A DNA stretch of 64,000 bases from RGIG7213 sp045540335. Lineage in GTDB: Bacteria > Bacillota > Clostridia > Oscillospirales > CAG-272. Made by a program: the position numbers and the translations under genes. Below the pieces are notes generated by a model that was not told where the DNA came from, did no database searches, and saw only the letters and a list, made by a program, of their open reading frames with translations. This document shows, one piece after another, positions 41,056-50,011 of the stretch; the first letter of the stretch is position 1, and the number at the start of each line of letters is the position of its first letter. Location: contig JAZQHC010000045.1 of the NCBI GenBank assembly GCA_045540335.1, positions 1-64,000 on the forward strand, in the 5' to 3' direction.

Positions 41056-44000
41056 ATGATAGAGTTTTTGTTTGCCCCGTCAGGATACGGGAAAACCACG
41101 AAAATATTCTCAAGTATAAGGGATGACCTTCAAAATGATAAAAAAGTTATGGTTATCGTTCCCGATCAGGAAGCGGTAAGTGCAGAGGCATTATGTGCCG
41201 ATATAACAGAGGGCGTTCCTTCTGTGAATCTGTACGTTTGTAGCTTCTCGCGGCTTTGTAACGATGCTTTTCGCCAATACGGCGGAATAGCACATACATA
41301 TGCAGATAAAACAACCGGCAGACTATTGGTGTTCTTGTCTGCACGGTCTGTGTGGGAATATTTAAAGGTGTACGGTAATATTACAAGTGCAGACAGCGCC
41401 GTTATTTCCGGCGTGTTTTCTACGATTCAGGAATTTAAACGTAATGGAATAACACCGCAAAACGTACAAAAGGCCGCAGAAATGATCGACGGAACAAGCC
41501 GCTTGAAAGACAAGTTGGATGATATTGCCCTTATATACGATGCTTACGACAGCAACCTTGGATCTTCTGTTTGCGATCCGTGCGACGATATGTCAAAGTT
41601 GCTTTCTTTGCTGGAAAAGCACGATATGTTTTCGCAATATGATAAAATATACATAGATTCATTCCACTTTTTTTCCGCTTTGCAGTACGAGGTGTTATCA
41701 CACATTTTTGCTTGTAAAGCAGACGTTACAGTTTCGGTCTGCACAACGTACAACGATGATGAGTGCGGCTTTTCTTTAGAGGCGGTAAGGCAAACGAAAG
41801 AAAAACTATTTGCATTGGCAAAACGCGCCAATGCGGAAATAACGGTATCCGAGCTGACGTCTCCCGTCCGTTTTTTAAACGGAGAGCTTAAATATCTCGA
41901 AGAAGCTTTAAGGAAGGATATAACTGCATCGTACGAATCTTCAAGCTGCGTAAAAACGGTTGAGTGTAATACCCCGTTTGACGAAGCGGAATACGTTGCG
42001 TGTACCATATGCAATAAAATCAAAAACGAAAATGCAAGATACAAAAATTTTGCCGTAGCAGTAAATTCATCACAGCAATGGCAAGGCGTAATAGACGCCG
42101 TTTTTGATAAATTCAACATACCGTATTTTATGTCTTCCCGTACGGATATTTTGCAAAAGCCGTTCGTTAAGCTGATATTTTCCGCATTCAATATTTCTAG
42201 ATTTGATTTTTATACCGAAGACGTTATTTCATATATAAAGACGGGTCTTACAGGGCTTTCCTATGAAGAAACAGATCTTTTTGAGACTTATGTAAAACGG
42301 TGGGGGATAAACGGAAAAAGATTTTACGATTCCGATTGGGATATGAACCCATACGGCTACGGAACGCGTTTTTCAGAAAAAGAAAGCGAACAGCTTGCTG
42401 TAATAAATAAAGTGCGCGATTACGTTATAACACCTTTATACGACCTTGCACAGGCGCTTGGTGCAGAAGATCTTACGTGTGAAAAAATATTGAATGTACT
42501 GTACGATTTTTTGATAAAAATAAACGTAAAAGAAACCTTACAGCAAAAAGCAGCCACAGCAGAAGACGAAGCCGAAAGATCCGAGCTTTATCAAATTTGG
42601 GGATTGTTTTTTAAATCGGCAAGCCGCCTTGCGGAAATATGCGGCAATACCGTTGTAAGTGCCGTGGAATACATTTCGCTTTTAAATATGGTACTGTCTG
42701 AAGTAGATATCGGTAAAATTCCTACCTCGCAGGATCAGGTAATAATCGGCGAAGTAGGCAGGCTTCGAACAGACAATCCAACCGATATATTCATTATGGG
42801 GGTTAATGAAGGGGATATTCCGCAAAAAGCCGTAAATAATACGGTATTCACCTTTGCCGATATAAAAGAGCTTTCAATGTGCGGAATTTCTTTAATGGAT
42901 GATGAAACCGTGTATATGCAAGACAGCTTCGGCTTTTACAAAACGGCAACCTCATCACGCAAAGGGGTACATATTACGTGCTGCGGAAAAAGTACGTCCA
43001 ACGTTCAGAAAAACCCTTCCTCGTTGTTTTTGGCTATATCAAATATATTTAAAGACGGTAATTTCAAATTCGGCGGAATGACGCCAAACGATATATATAC
43101 GTATTCTGCTGCGGTTGATTATGCAGGAAGAAACCTTGATCAAAAAAGTCTGCAGGCGGTAAAAAAATGCCTCGCAGAGAATAAAGAAACCGCGCATTTG
43201 ACAAAACAGTACGATCCTGTTCAAAAAATTTCCAAGGAAATATCTTCTGTAATTTATCAAGGCGATCTTAAGCTTTCACAATCAAAAATAAAGTCATTTA
43301 AGGATTGCAAATTCGGGTACTATTGCAAATATATACTTGATCTGCAAGATAATTCGGAAATAGATGTACGTGCCAACGATCTCGGCACGTACGTTCACTA
43401 TGTTTTGCAACGTCTGCTTGAAGAGTACATAAAAGGGAACATAACGTGTGATATCAGCGAAGACGATCTTAAAAAACAGTTAGATACGTTTACTGATGAA
43501 TTTGCCTCGTTTTATCTTCATATAAACCTGAAAGCGCAGGGGTATGCGCGTATTTCTTCGCTTTTTGAAAAAATGAAGCGCAATACGGTAAAGTCTGCGC
43601 GAAACCTTTTAAAAGAGCTTGCGGTAAGTGATTTCAAGCCTTCAAGGTTAGAGCTGGATATTTCGGATAATGGTGCAGTTTCTCCGTTAAGAGTGCAGCT
43701 TTCAGACGGAACAAACGCTATTCTCGGCGGTATTGCCGATAGGGTGGATACATATGAAAAGAACGGTGAGCTTTACGTAAAGCTTATCGACTATAAGACC
43801 GGTGCAAATACCTTTTCTCTTGATGGTGTTGCAGAATGTAAAGATATTCAGCTTTTTGTGTATATGATAAGCATTTGCACCAACGGTAAGGAATTGTTTA
43901 AAAAGGATATAAAGCCTGCCGCGGCATTTTACGTAAGCGTAACGCCCGAAACCGCGGAATACGATCATTTTGAAAATGAAGACGATATTTCGGCGTTGGC

Positions 44001-44307
44001 AGAACAAAGCATTATAAGGCGCGGTGCGGCTTTGAATGATGATGAAATTAAATCTGCAATATTCGGTAACGATCCTGTATTTATGCCGAAATCAGCAAGG
44101 GATAAAAAAATAGCTTTCATAACCAATGAGGAATTTGAAAAAGCCTTTGAAGAACTTCAAATAGCTATTACAGAGCTTTCAAACACGATGAAAAGCGGCA
44201 GGGCAGAACCAAGCCCCGAGAAATCGGGCGGTCGCATGGCGTGCGAATTTTGTAAATTTAAAGCAGTATGCAGATACGAGAATACGGCGGTGAATGAAGA
44301 TGAGTGA
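41056..44307 (+). CDS. addB: ATP-dependent helicase/nuclease subunit B
   Basis: AddB forms, with AddA, the nuclease-helicase that processes double-strand breaks for recombination (the RecBCD equivalent of many Firmicutes). The 1083-residue protein has a Walker A-like APSGYGKTTK at residues 7-16, unusual in having Tyr inside the loop, a RecB-type nuclease motif IDYKTGANTF near residue 910, and the iron-sulfur ligands: a cysteine pair in DCKFGYYCKY near 755 and CEFCKFKAVC near 1065. Size is normal for AddB. Its stop codon lies within the first codons of addA, so the two proteins are probably made in equal amounts. Confidence 0.95.
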   Translation: MIEFLFAPSGYGKTTKIFSSIRDDLQNDKKVMVIVPDQEAVSAEALCADITEGVPSVNLYVCSFSRLCNDAFRQYGGIAHTYADKTTGRLLVFLSARSVWEYLKVYGNITSADSAVISGVFSTIQEFKRNGITPQNVQKAAEMIDGTSRLKDKLDDIALIYDAYDSNLGSSVCDPCDDMSKLLSLLEKHDMFSQYDKIYIDSFHFFSALQYEVLSHIFACKADVTVSVCTTYNDDECGFSLEAVRQTKEKLFALAKRANAEITVSELTSPVRFLNGELKYLEEALRKDITASYESSSCVKTVECNTPFDEAEYVACTICNKIKNENARYKNFAVAVNSSQQWQGVIDAVFDKFNIPYFMSSRTDILQKPFVKLIFSAFNISRFDFYTEDVISYIKTGLTGLSYEETDLFETYVKRWGINGKRFYDSDWDMNPYGYGTRFSEKESEQLAVINKVRDYVITPLYDLAQALGAEDLTCEKILNVLYDFLIKINVKETLQQKAATAEDEAERSELYQIWGLFFKSASRLAEICGNTVVSAVEYISLLNMVLSEVDIGKIPTSQDQVIIGEVGRLRTDNPTDIFIMGVNEGDIPQKAVNNTVFTFADIKELSMCGISLMDDETVYMQDSFGFYKTATSSRKGVHITCCGKSTSNVQKNPSSLFLAISNIFKDGNFKFGGMTPNDIYTYSAAVDYAGRNLDQKSLQAVKKCLAENKETAHLTKQYDPVQKISKEISSVIYQGDLKLSQSKIKSFKDCKFGYYCKYILDLQDNSEIDVRANDLGTYVHYVLQRLLEEYIKGNITCDISEDDLKKQLDTFTDEFASFYLHINLKAQGYARISSLFEKMKRNTVKSARNLLKELAVSDFKPSRLELDISDNGAVSPLRVQLSDGTNAILGGIADRVDTYEKNGELYVKLIDYKTGANTFSLDGVAECKDIQLFVYMISICTNGKELFKKDIKPAAAFYVSVTPETAEYDHFENEDDISALAEQSIIRRGAALNDDEIKSAIFGNDPVFMPKSARDKKIAFITNEEFEKAFEELQIAITELSNTMKSGRAEPSPEKSGGRMACEFCKFKAVCRYENTAVNEDE

Positions 44308-47300
44308 AAGAGTTTGGACGCAAAGTCAACAAAAAGCAATAGACCATAGCGGTACAGATCTTATCGTTGCCGCAGCAGCGGGTTCAGGTAAAACGGCAAC
44401 CCTTACCGAAAGGGTAATACGGCGCGTGGCAGACGGGCAGTGCGATCTTTCGCGTATGCTTATAGTTACATTCACAAAGGCCGCAGCCGAAGAATTACGC
44501 GTGCGCATTCGCAAAGAGCTTAGCAAACGTTCTGCACTTGACCCGCGTGATAAAACTTTAAAGGTAAAGCTGCTTATGCTTAATTCGGCACAGATAAGCA
44601 CGATTGACGGCTTTTGCTCGTCTTTGGTTAAGGAGCATTATACCGTTTTAGGCTTGCCTGCCGGTATGCGCATAGCAGAGGATGCAGAAGCAATTCTGTT
44701 AAAAAAGCGCGTAATGGAAAAAGTTATAGACGAATATTTTGAAAATACCGTTGCAGATGAATATAAAAGCGAATATTTTTCTTTGGCAGCAGATTCTCTT
44801 ATCAAGGGTAAAACCACAGAAAAGCTTTCAGACGTTCTTATTTCGATATACAATACGGTCAACAGCTCTGCCGACGGTGCAGAAATAATCCGTAAAACAA
44901 GCGAAAACTTGCTGTCCGTGGCGAAAGAAGGTTTTTTTAACAGTATCTATAAAGAAAGATTGAAAAAGAACCTTTTCCAATCGCTTGATCATTTTATCAT
45001 TCAGTATGAAGGCGTTATAAATAAAAACATCAGCGACGATACTTTTTTTGCCAAGTATAACCCTCTTCTTGCGGATGAATTGTCCATGCTTAACGGTGCA
45101 AAAGCGGTTTTGCAAAGCGGAAATACAGAAAAAGCACTTCGCATTATTTCAGAATATCAATTTAGCAAGCTTTATCCTGTGAAGGGCGAATTTGAATGGA
45201 AGGCAGAAACGAAAAAGGTTAGGGATGGTTTAAAGGAAGAAGTAAAAGCCATTGCCGTATATGATTCGTTTTCCGATGAGCAGCTTAAAAAAATAGCAGA
45301 AAGCGGAAGCGGAGTGTTTGACTGTATCTACAAGCTTATCAAATACTTTGATCTTCAGTTTGGAAAAGAAAAAATATACCGTAAGATAATGGATTACAGC
45401 GATCTTGAGCATTACGCGTACCGTCTTTTGTATAATCCCGACGGATCGCTTACAGATCTGGCAATATCCATGCGCGATTCTTACGACGAAATATACGTTG
45501 ACGAATATCAGGATTGCAATAGCTTGCAAGATAGAATATTTGCTTCGATATCTAAAAATAACAGATTTCTTGTGGGTGATATAAAACAGTCGATATACGG
45601 TTTCCGCGGTGCAGAACCCGATCTTTTTGCCGAATATAGAAAAAAATACGAATCAACCGACGAGGGCACTGCATTGTTTTTGTCCAATAACTTTAGGTGC
45701 TCTGAAAATATTATCAGCTTTTCAAATCTGATATTCTCTTCGATATTCAGCAAAAATGCTTCTGTCCCTTATACGAAGGATGACGAGCTTGTTTTTTCAA
45801 AATCCGATGATAGCGGCGGTAAAGTAACGGTTGCGGTTATAGAAGGTAATGAAGACACTCCGTCGGAAATTGCAGAAGCAGAATATGTGGCGGCTACTAT
45901 CGAACACATGATAGATAACGAATTAAACGAGAAAAATGAAAAGTACACCGCAGGCGATTTTGCCATTCTGTTACGAAGTGCAAAAAAATCTTCTTCTTGT
46001 TTTGAAGATGCGCTGAAAAAAAGAGGTATCCCCGTTTATAACGGCGCGGAAAAGAATTTTTTCGAATCAAGCGAGGTTTTGCTTGCCGTTTGTCTTTTAA
46101 GCGTTATCGACAATCCCATGCGTGATATCCAGCTTGCAGGTCTTATGCAAAGCCCGTTATACGGTTTTACGCTTGACGATATGATAAGAATAAGAAAAGG
46201 CAGAAAAGAAGTTCCTCTTTTCGTATCTCTTACAGAATACGCCAAAGAAACGAACGATGAAAGATGCAAATTCTTCCTGGATAAGCTTGCTTTATACAGA
46301 AAAAAAGCACAAGGTATGCAAACGGATAAGCTTGTTTGGTATCTTTATAACGACACGGGAATATTTACCACGCTTTGCAGTATAGGAAGAAAAAGCCAGA
46401 TAGATTCAAGGCGCGAAAATCTGATGACTTTGTATGAATATGCAAGAAAATTTGAATCAGGGTCGTTCAAAGGACTCTATAACTTCATAAATTACATCAA
46501 TGAAATAATAGAAAGAAAAACAAAGCTCGAAACGGTAAAATCAGAATCTGATGAAGAAACAAGCGTCAAAATAATGACGGTGCATAAATCTAAAGGTCTT
46601 GAATATCCCGTTTGCTTCCTTGCGGATTCAAATTCAACCTTTTCAACAGGTAATAAAACACCGTATAAATACGACAAAAAATACGGCTTTGGCATTAAAT
46701 TCCGCGACGAAAGCGGTTTTGCAATGTACAAAACGCCTATGTATCAAGCGGTAAACGAAGAAGAGCACGAAAAGAATATTGAAGAAGAGGGGCGCATACT
46801 GTACGTAGCACTTACAAGGGCAAGGCATAGGCTGTTCGTTACTTGTCAAACGAAAGATGCAGAAAAGCTTTTATCGGATTGTCTGTCAGACACTCCCGTT
46901 ACCGAATACGGATTGTATAATTCAAAATCGTATATGGAGATGATATTGCGTTCGTTAAACGGAAAAACAGAGGGCGACAGCTACACGTTAAGCGTTATAA
47001 AAAACGCGAAAACAACAGGGGCAACAAACGAAGAACAGATAAAAGATGATCAGCTTTTTGATGAAGAATCCTACAATACGGTTAAAAACAATCTTGCATA
47101 CGAATATCCATATGCGATCCATACTGTATTGCCGAAAAAGGTTGCAGTTTCAAAGCTGCATCCCGATCTGCTTGACGAGTCAGATGAAGGCGTTCTGTCG
47201 CTTTCTGAAATACCGGTGACGTTTGAAGATCCAGAAGTTATAAGAAAGACGAATAAAGCCGCCAAAAAGGGAATTGCAACGCATTTGTTCATGCAGTTTT

Positions 47301-47797
47301 GCGATTTTCAAAGCGTGGTTTTAAACGGTGCTGAGAACGAAGCGCAAAGACTTCTGTATGAAGGCTTTCTTTTGCCTGACGCCGTCGAAGATATAGATTT
47401 TTCGGCAGTTGAAAGCTTTTTTAAATCATCGCTTTTTGCTGAAATTTCGAACGCATACGCCAACGGCAGAACAGTCAAACGTGAGTATAGATTCAACATA
47501 AACCTTGCAGCAAAGCTTTTTACGGAAAACCCCGAAACGGCGGTGTTGCTTAAAGATGAAAAAATACTCGTACAAGGCGTTGTTGATATCTTTTACGAAA
47601 ACGAGAATGGTTCCATAACCATTGCTGATTATAAAACGGATTATATCAAAAATACCCCCGCCGATATAGAAGCGTTTAAAAGAAAACACAAAAATCAAAT
47701 TTCGTATTATAAAGTAGCCATAGAACGTATAACAGGTAAGCCTGTTGAAAAAATTACGCTGTATTCATTCTGCCTTAATAAAGAAATAAGCGTTTAA
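44300..47797 (+). CDS. addA: ATP-dependent helicase/nuclease subunit A
   Basis: AddA supplies the 3'-5' helicase and one nuclease of the AddAB enzyme. The 1165-residue protein has a UvrD-type helicase core with AAAGSGKTATLTERV (Walker A) near residue 20, VDEYQDCNS (Walker B), MTVHKSKGLEYPV and EEGRILYVALTRA, and a C-terminal RecB-type nuclease with GVVDIFYENENG and IADYKTDY. I chose ATG at 44300 over 44294 because GGCGGTG lies seven bases before it. It overlaps the end of addB by eight bases and is the last gene of the operon. Confidence 0.95.
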   Translation: MSERVWTQSQQKAIDHSGTDLIVAAAAGSGKTATLTERVIRRVADGQCDLSRMLIVTFTKAAAEELRVRIRKELSKRSALDPRDKTLKVKLLMLNSAQISTIDGFCSSLVKEHYTVLGLPAGMRIAEDAEAILLKKRVMEKVIDEYFENTVADEYKSEYFSLAADSLIKGKTTEKLSDVLISIYNTVNSSADGAEIIRKTSENLLSVAKEGFFNSIYKERLKKNLFQSLDHFIIQYEGVINKNISDDTFFAKYNPLLADELSMLNGAKAVLQSGNTEKALRIISEYQFSKLYPVKGEFEWKAETKKVRDGLKEEVKAIAVYDSFSDEQLKKIAESGSGVFDCIYKLIKYFDLQFGKEKIYRKIMDYSDLEHYAYRLLYNPDGSLTDLAISMRDSYDEIYVDEYQDCNSLQDRIFASISKNNRFLVGDIKQSIYGFRGAEPDLFAEYRKKYESTDEGTALFLSNNFRCSENIISFSNLIFSSIFSKNASVPYTKDDELVFSKSDDSGGKVTVAVIEGNEDTPSEIAEAEYVAATIEHMIDNELNEKNEKYTAGDFAILLRSAKKSSSCFEDALKKRGIPVYNGAEKNFFESSEVLLAVCLLSVIDNPMRDIQLAGLMQSPLYGFTLDDMIRIRKGRKEVPLFVSLTEYAKETNDERCKFFLDKLALYRKKAQGMQTDKLVWYLYNDTGIFTTLCSIGRKSQIDSRRENLMTLYEYARKFESGSFKGLYNFINYINEIIERKTKLETVKSESDEETSVKIMTVHKSKGLEYPVCFLADSNSTFSTGNKTPYKYDKKYGFGIKFRDESGFAMYKTPMYQAVNEEEHEKNIEEEGRILYVALTRARHRLFVTCQTKDAEKLLSDCLSDTPVTEYGLYNSKSYMEMILRSLNGKTEGDSYTLSVIKNAKTTGATNEEQIKDDQLFDEESYNTVKNNLAYEYPYAIHTVLPKKVAVSKLHPDLLDESDEGVLSLSEIPVTFEDPEVIRKTNKAAKKGIATHLFMQFCDFQSVVLNGAENEAQRLLYEGFLLPDAVEDIDFSAVESFFKSSLFAEISNAYANGRTVKREYRFNINLAAKLFTENPETAVLLKDEKILVQGVVDIFYENENGSITIADYKTDYIKNTPADIEAFKRKHKNQISYYKVAIERITGKPVEKITLYSFCLNKEISV

Positions 47798-47802
47798 CTG
47801 TG

Positions 47803-47831
47803 TTGACTTTTTTGGTGCTTGGTGGTATAAT
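47803..47831 (+). promoter_or_regulatory. Promoter of ktrB-ktrA
   Basis: TTGACT and a perfect TATAAT are 17 bases apart, starting five bases after the addA stop codon. Transcription should begin near 47838, giving a leader of about 19 bases. Confidence 0.8.
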
Positions 47832-47856
47832 TTTCTAAATAAAACTTTAAAAGAGG

Positions 47857-49245
47857 ATGATCGAAATAAATTTAACGCAAAAAAAACGTAAATTTCGTAA
47901 GCTTTCCCCGTCGAGAATATTCGTTATAGGCTTTCTTTCTATTATATTTCTCGGCGGAACGCTGCTTCTTTTTCCGATTTCGCGGCAAAAGGGGTACGAT
48001 TTCTGCTTGGATGAAATAGTAAATTCCTACTTTACTGCGGTAAGTGCTACGTGTGTTACGGGTTTATTGTCTTGTGATACTGCCACTACGTGGAGTGGGT
48101 TTGGCCAAGCGGTAATACTGTTTATGATCCAAATAGGCGGTCTTGGATTTATGTCGATGACGGTGTTTTTCACGGCTATCGTAAGAAAACGACTTTCCCC
48201 CAAAACGCATACATTGGTTGCACAATCGTACAATCTTTCTTCAGAATCGGGCTTGGCAAGAATCGTGCGCAGAATTCTTTTGGGAACTTTTATAACCGAA
48301 ACCGTCGGCGCTTGCCTGCTTATGGCAAGATTTATACCTTTGTTTGGCGTTAAAGACGGTGTGTGGTTTGCCTTTTTCCATTCTATATCGTCGTTTTGTA
48401 ACGCGGGTTTTGATCTTTTTGGGGAATATCACGGCCCTTTTACAAGCCTTGATATGTTCAAAAGCGATCCGTATGTGTTATTCGTTATCGGTACGCTGAT
48501 ATTCATAGGCGGAATAGGCTTTATCGTTTGGGATGAAATGATAGAATTCATCTTTCACAAAAAGCGTTTATCCGTATATACTCGGTTCGTTCTGATAATT
48601 TCTGCCGTACTGCTTTGCGCAGGTTCATTTTTGATATTCATCGGTGAATTTTCAAACCCCGAAACGCTTGGAAGTATGAATTTTATAGATAAGCTTGTTA
48701 ACTCGTACTTTCAATCCGTAACTACGCGTACTGCAGGATACGATGCTATGGGAAATGCCTATATGCGCGACTTTACGAAGATGATATGCATAATGCTGAT
48801 GTTTGTCGGCGGTGCTTCGGGCTCTACGGCCGGCGGCGTAAAAGTATCTACATTCGGTCTGTTGCTTTACACGGTTTACAGCACTGCTGTCGGTAAAACG
48901 CAAATCGTAATTTTTAAAAGGCGTATATCGCATGCCAACGTTTTCCGCGCTATGACGATTGTTGCCATAGGCTTTGCACTGTGTATGTGCGGTGCTTTGG
49001 TGATAGACGTTACAACGGGTGCAGGGTTTATTCCCGCGCTTTACGAATCATCATCGGCGTTTGCAACGGTTGGTTTATCGGTAATAGGAACACCGTCGCT
49101 GAGTAATGGCATAAAACTAATGCTGATGACTTTTATGTTCTTCGGAAGGGTCGGCGTTTTAACGGTAACGTACGCACTTTTAACACGCCTTAATAATGAA
49201 GAACAAGCAATAAAGTATTCTGAAACAAATATGCTTATCGGTTAA
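47857..49245 (+). CDS. ktrB: Potassium uptake channel subunit KtrB/TrkH
   Basis: This 462-residue membrane protein is the potassium-translocating subunit; the next gene gates it. Four selectivity-filter loops are visible: SATCVTGL near residue 67, SSFCNAGFD, VTTRTAGYD and SSAFATVGLS, each after a pore helix, as in KtrB and TrkH. About eight to ten membrane segments are present. The ATG at 47857 directly abuts GAGG, an abnormal spacing, and an in-frame stop lies just upstream, so the true initiation site deserves checking. It is followed after 12 bases by ktrA. Confidence 0.93.
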   Translation: MIEINLTQKKRKFRKLSPSRIFVIGFLSIIFLGGTLLLFPISRQKGYDFCLDEIVNSYFTAVSATCVTGLLSCDTATTWSGFGQAVILFMIQIGGLGFMSMTVFFTAIVRKRLSPKTHTLVAQSYNLSSESGLARIVRRILLGTFITETVGACLLMARFIPLFGVKDGVWFAFFHSISSFCNAGFDLFGEYHGPFTSLDMFKSDPYVLFVIGTLIFIGGIGFIVWDEMIEFIFHKKRLSVYTRFVLIISAVLLCAGSFLIFIGEFSNPETLGSMNFIDKLVNSYFQSVTTRTAGYDAMGNAYMRDFTKMICIMLMFVGGASGSTAGGVKVSTFGLLLYTVYSTAVGKTQIVIFKRRISHANVFRAMTIVAIGFALCMCGALVIDVTTGAGFIPALYESSSAFATVGLSVIGTPSLSNGIKLMLMTFMFFGRVGVLTVTYALLTRLNNEEQAIKYSETNMLIG

Positions 49246-49257
49246 GGAAGGTTAAAT

Positions 49258-49911
49258 ATGGGAAGTTTTTGTGTAATAGGTATGGGGCGCTTCGGCAAAA
49301 CTTTAGCTGTACAGCTTGCCCAAAAGGGAAACACTGTTTCTGTTGTCGATAGATGCGAGAAATCTTTAAGTGATATTGCAGATCTTGTAGATACACCAAT
49401 TATCGGTGATGCAACAAGTGAAAAGGTTCTTGATTCTATCGGTATAGCAAACTATGATTGTGTTGCAGTATGCTTTTCAAAAGATATAAATGCAAGCATA
49501 TTGCTTACCCTTATGCTTAAAGAAATGGGTGTAAAAAAGGTTATCGTAAGGGCATCTAACGAGCAGCATAAAAAAGTACTTGAAAAAATAGGCGCAGACA
49601 TGGTTGTTTTCCCCGAAAATGATATGGGCGAAAAGACTGCGTATATTTTATCGAAGAAAAATGTGCTTGAATTTATAGAATTTGACAATAATCATGCCAT
49701 AGCCGAAATTTCTTTGCCTGCGTCATGGGTCGGCAAAACGGTGATAGAGATCAACGTAAGACAAACCTATGGGGTAAGTATTATCGCAATGCGAAGCGCA
49801 AAGGGCGAAATAAGGGTTACTATAAATCCCAACATCCCCTTTAAGTCCGGCGATACGCTGGTGGTGCTTGGTACGCATGAAAGTTTAGACAGAGTTTCTA
49901 ACGCTAAGTAA
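49258..49911 (+). CDS. ktrA: Potassium uptake regulatory subunit KtrA (RCK domains)
   Basis: This 217-residue cytoplasmic protein forms the gating ring of the Ktr channel and senses nucleotide (ATP, ADP or NADH). It has an RCK-N domain (about 1-120) with the dinucleotide-binding IGMGRFGKTLAVQLA and the acidic VVDR at the end of the second strand, and an RCK-C domain (about 135-217) with EIN...YGVSIIAM and SGDTLVVLG. The length matches KtrA. It starts 12 bases after ktrB with GGAAGG, so both are made together. Confidence 0.93.
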   Translation: MGSFCVIGMGRFGKTLAVQLAQKGNTVSVVDRCEKSLSDIADLVDTPIIGDATSEKVLDSIGIANYDCVAVCFSKDINASILLTLMLKEMGVKKVIVRASNEQHKKVLEKIGADMVVFPENDMGEKTAYILSKKNVLEFIEFDNNHAIAEISLPASWVGKTVIEINVRQTYGVSIIAMRSAKGEIRVTINPNIPFKSGDTLVVLGTHESLDRVSNAK

Positions 49912-49928
49912 AAAAATTAACGAAAATA

Positions 49929-49971
49929 TAACACTTAAAGGTGTTACTGATGTCATTTTATGTGGTATATT
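49929..49971 (+). promoter_or_regulatory. Operator-like dyad and promoter upstream of nifJ
   Basis: TAACAC (49929-49934) and GTGTTA (49941-49946) form a perfect 6-6-6 dyad whose right arm overlaps the probable -35 TTACTG (49944-49949). TATATT follows at 49966-49971 after 16 bases. No T-run follows the dyad, so a protein-binding site is more likely than a terminator. Confidence 0.45.
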
Positions 49972-50011
49972 GATTGTTAATGTAAATAAATTATTTTGGA
50001 GGAAAAATTTT

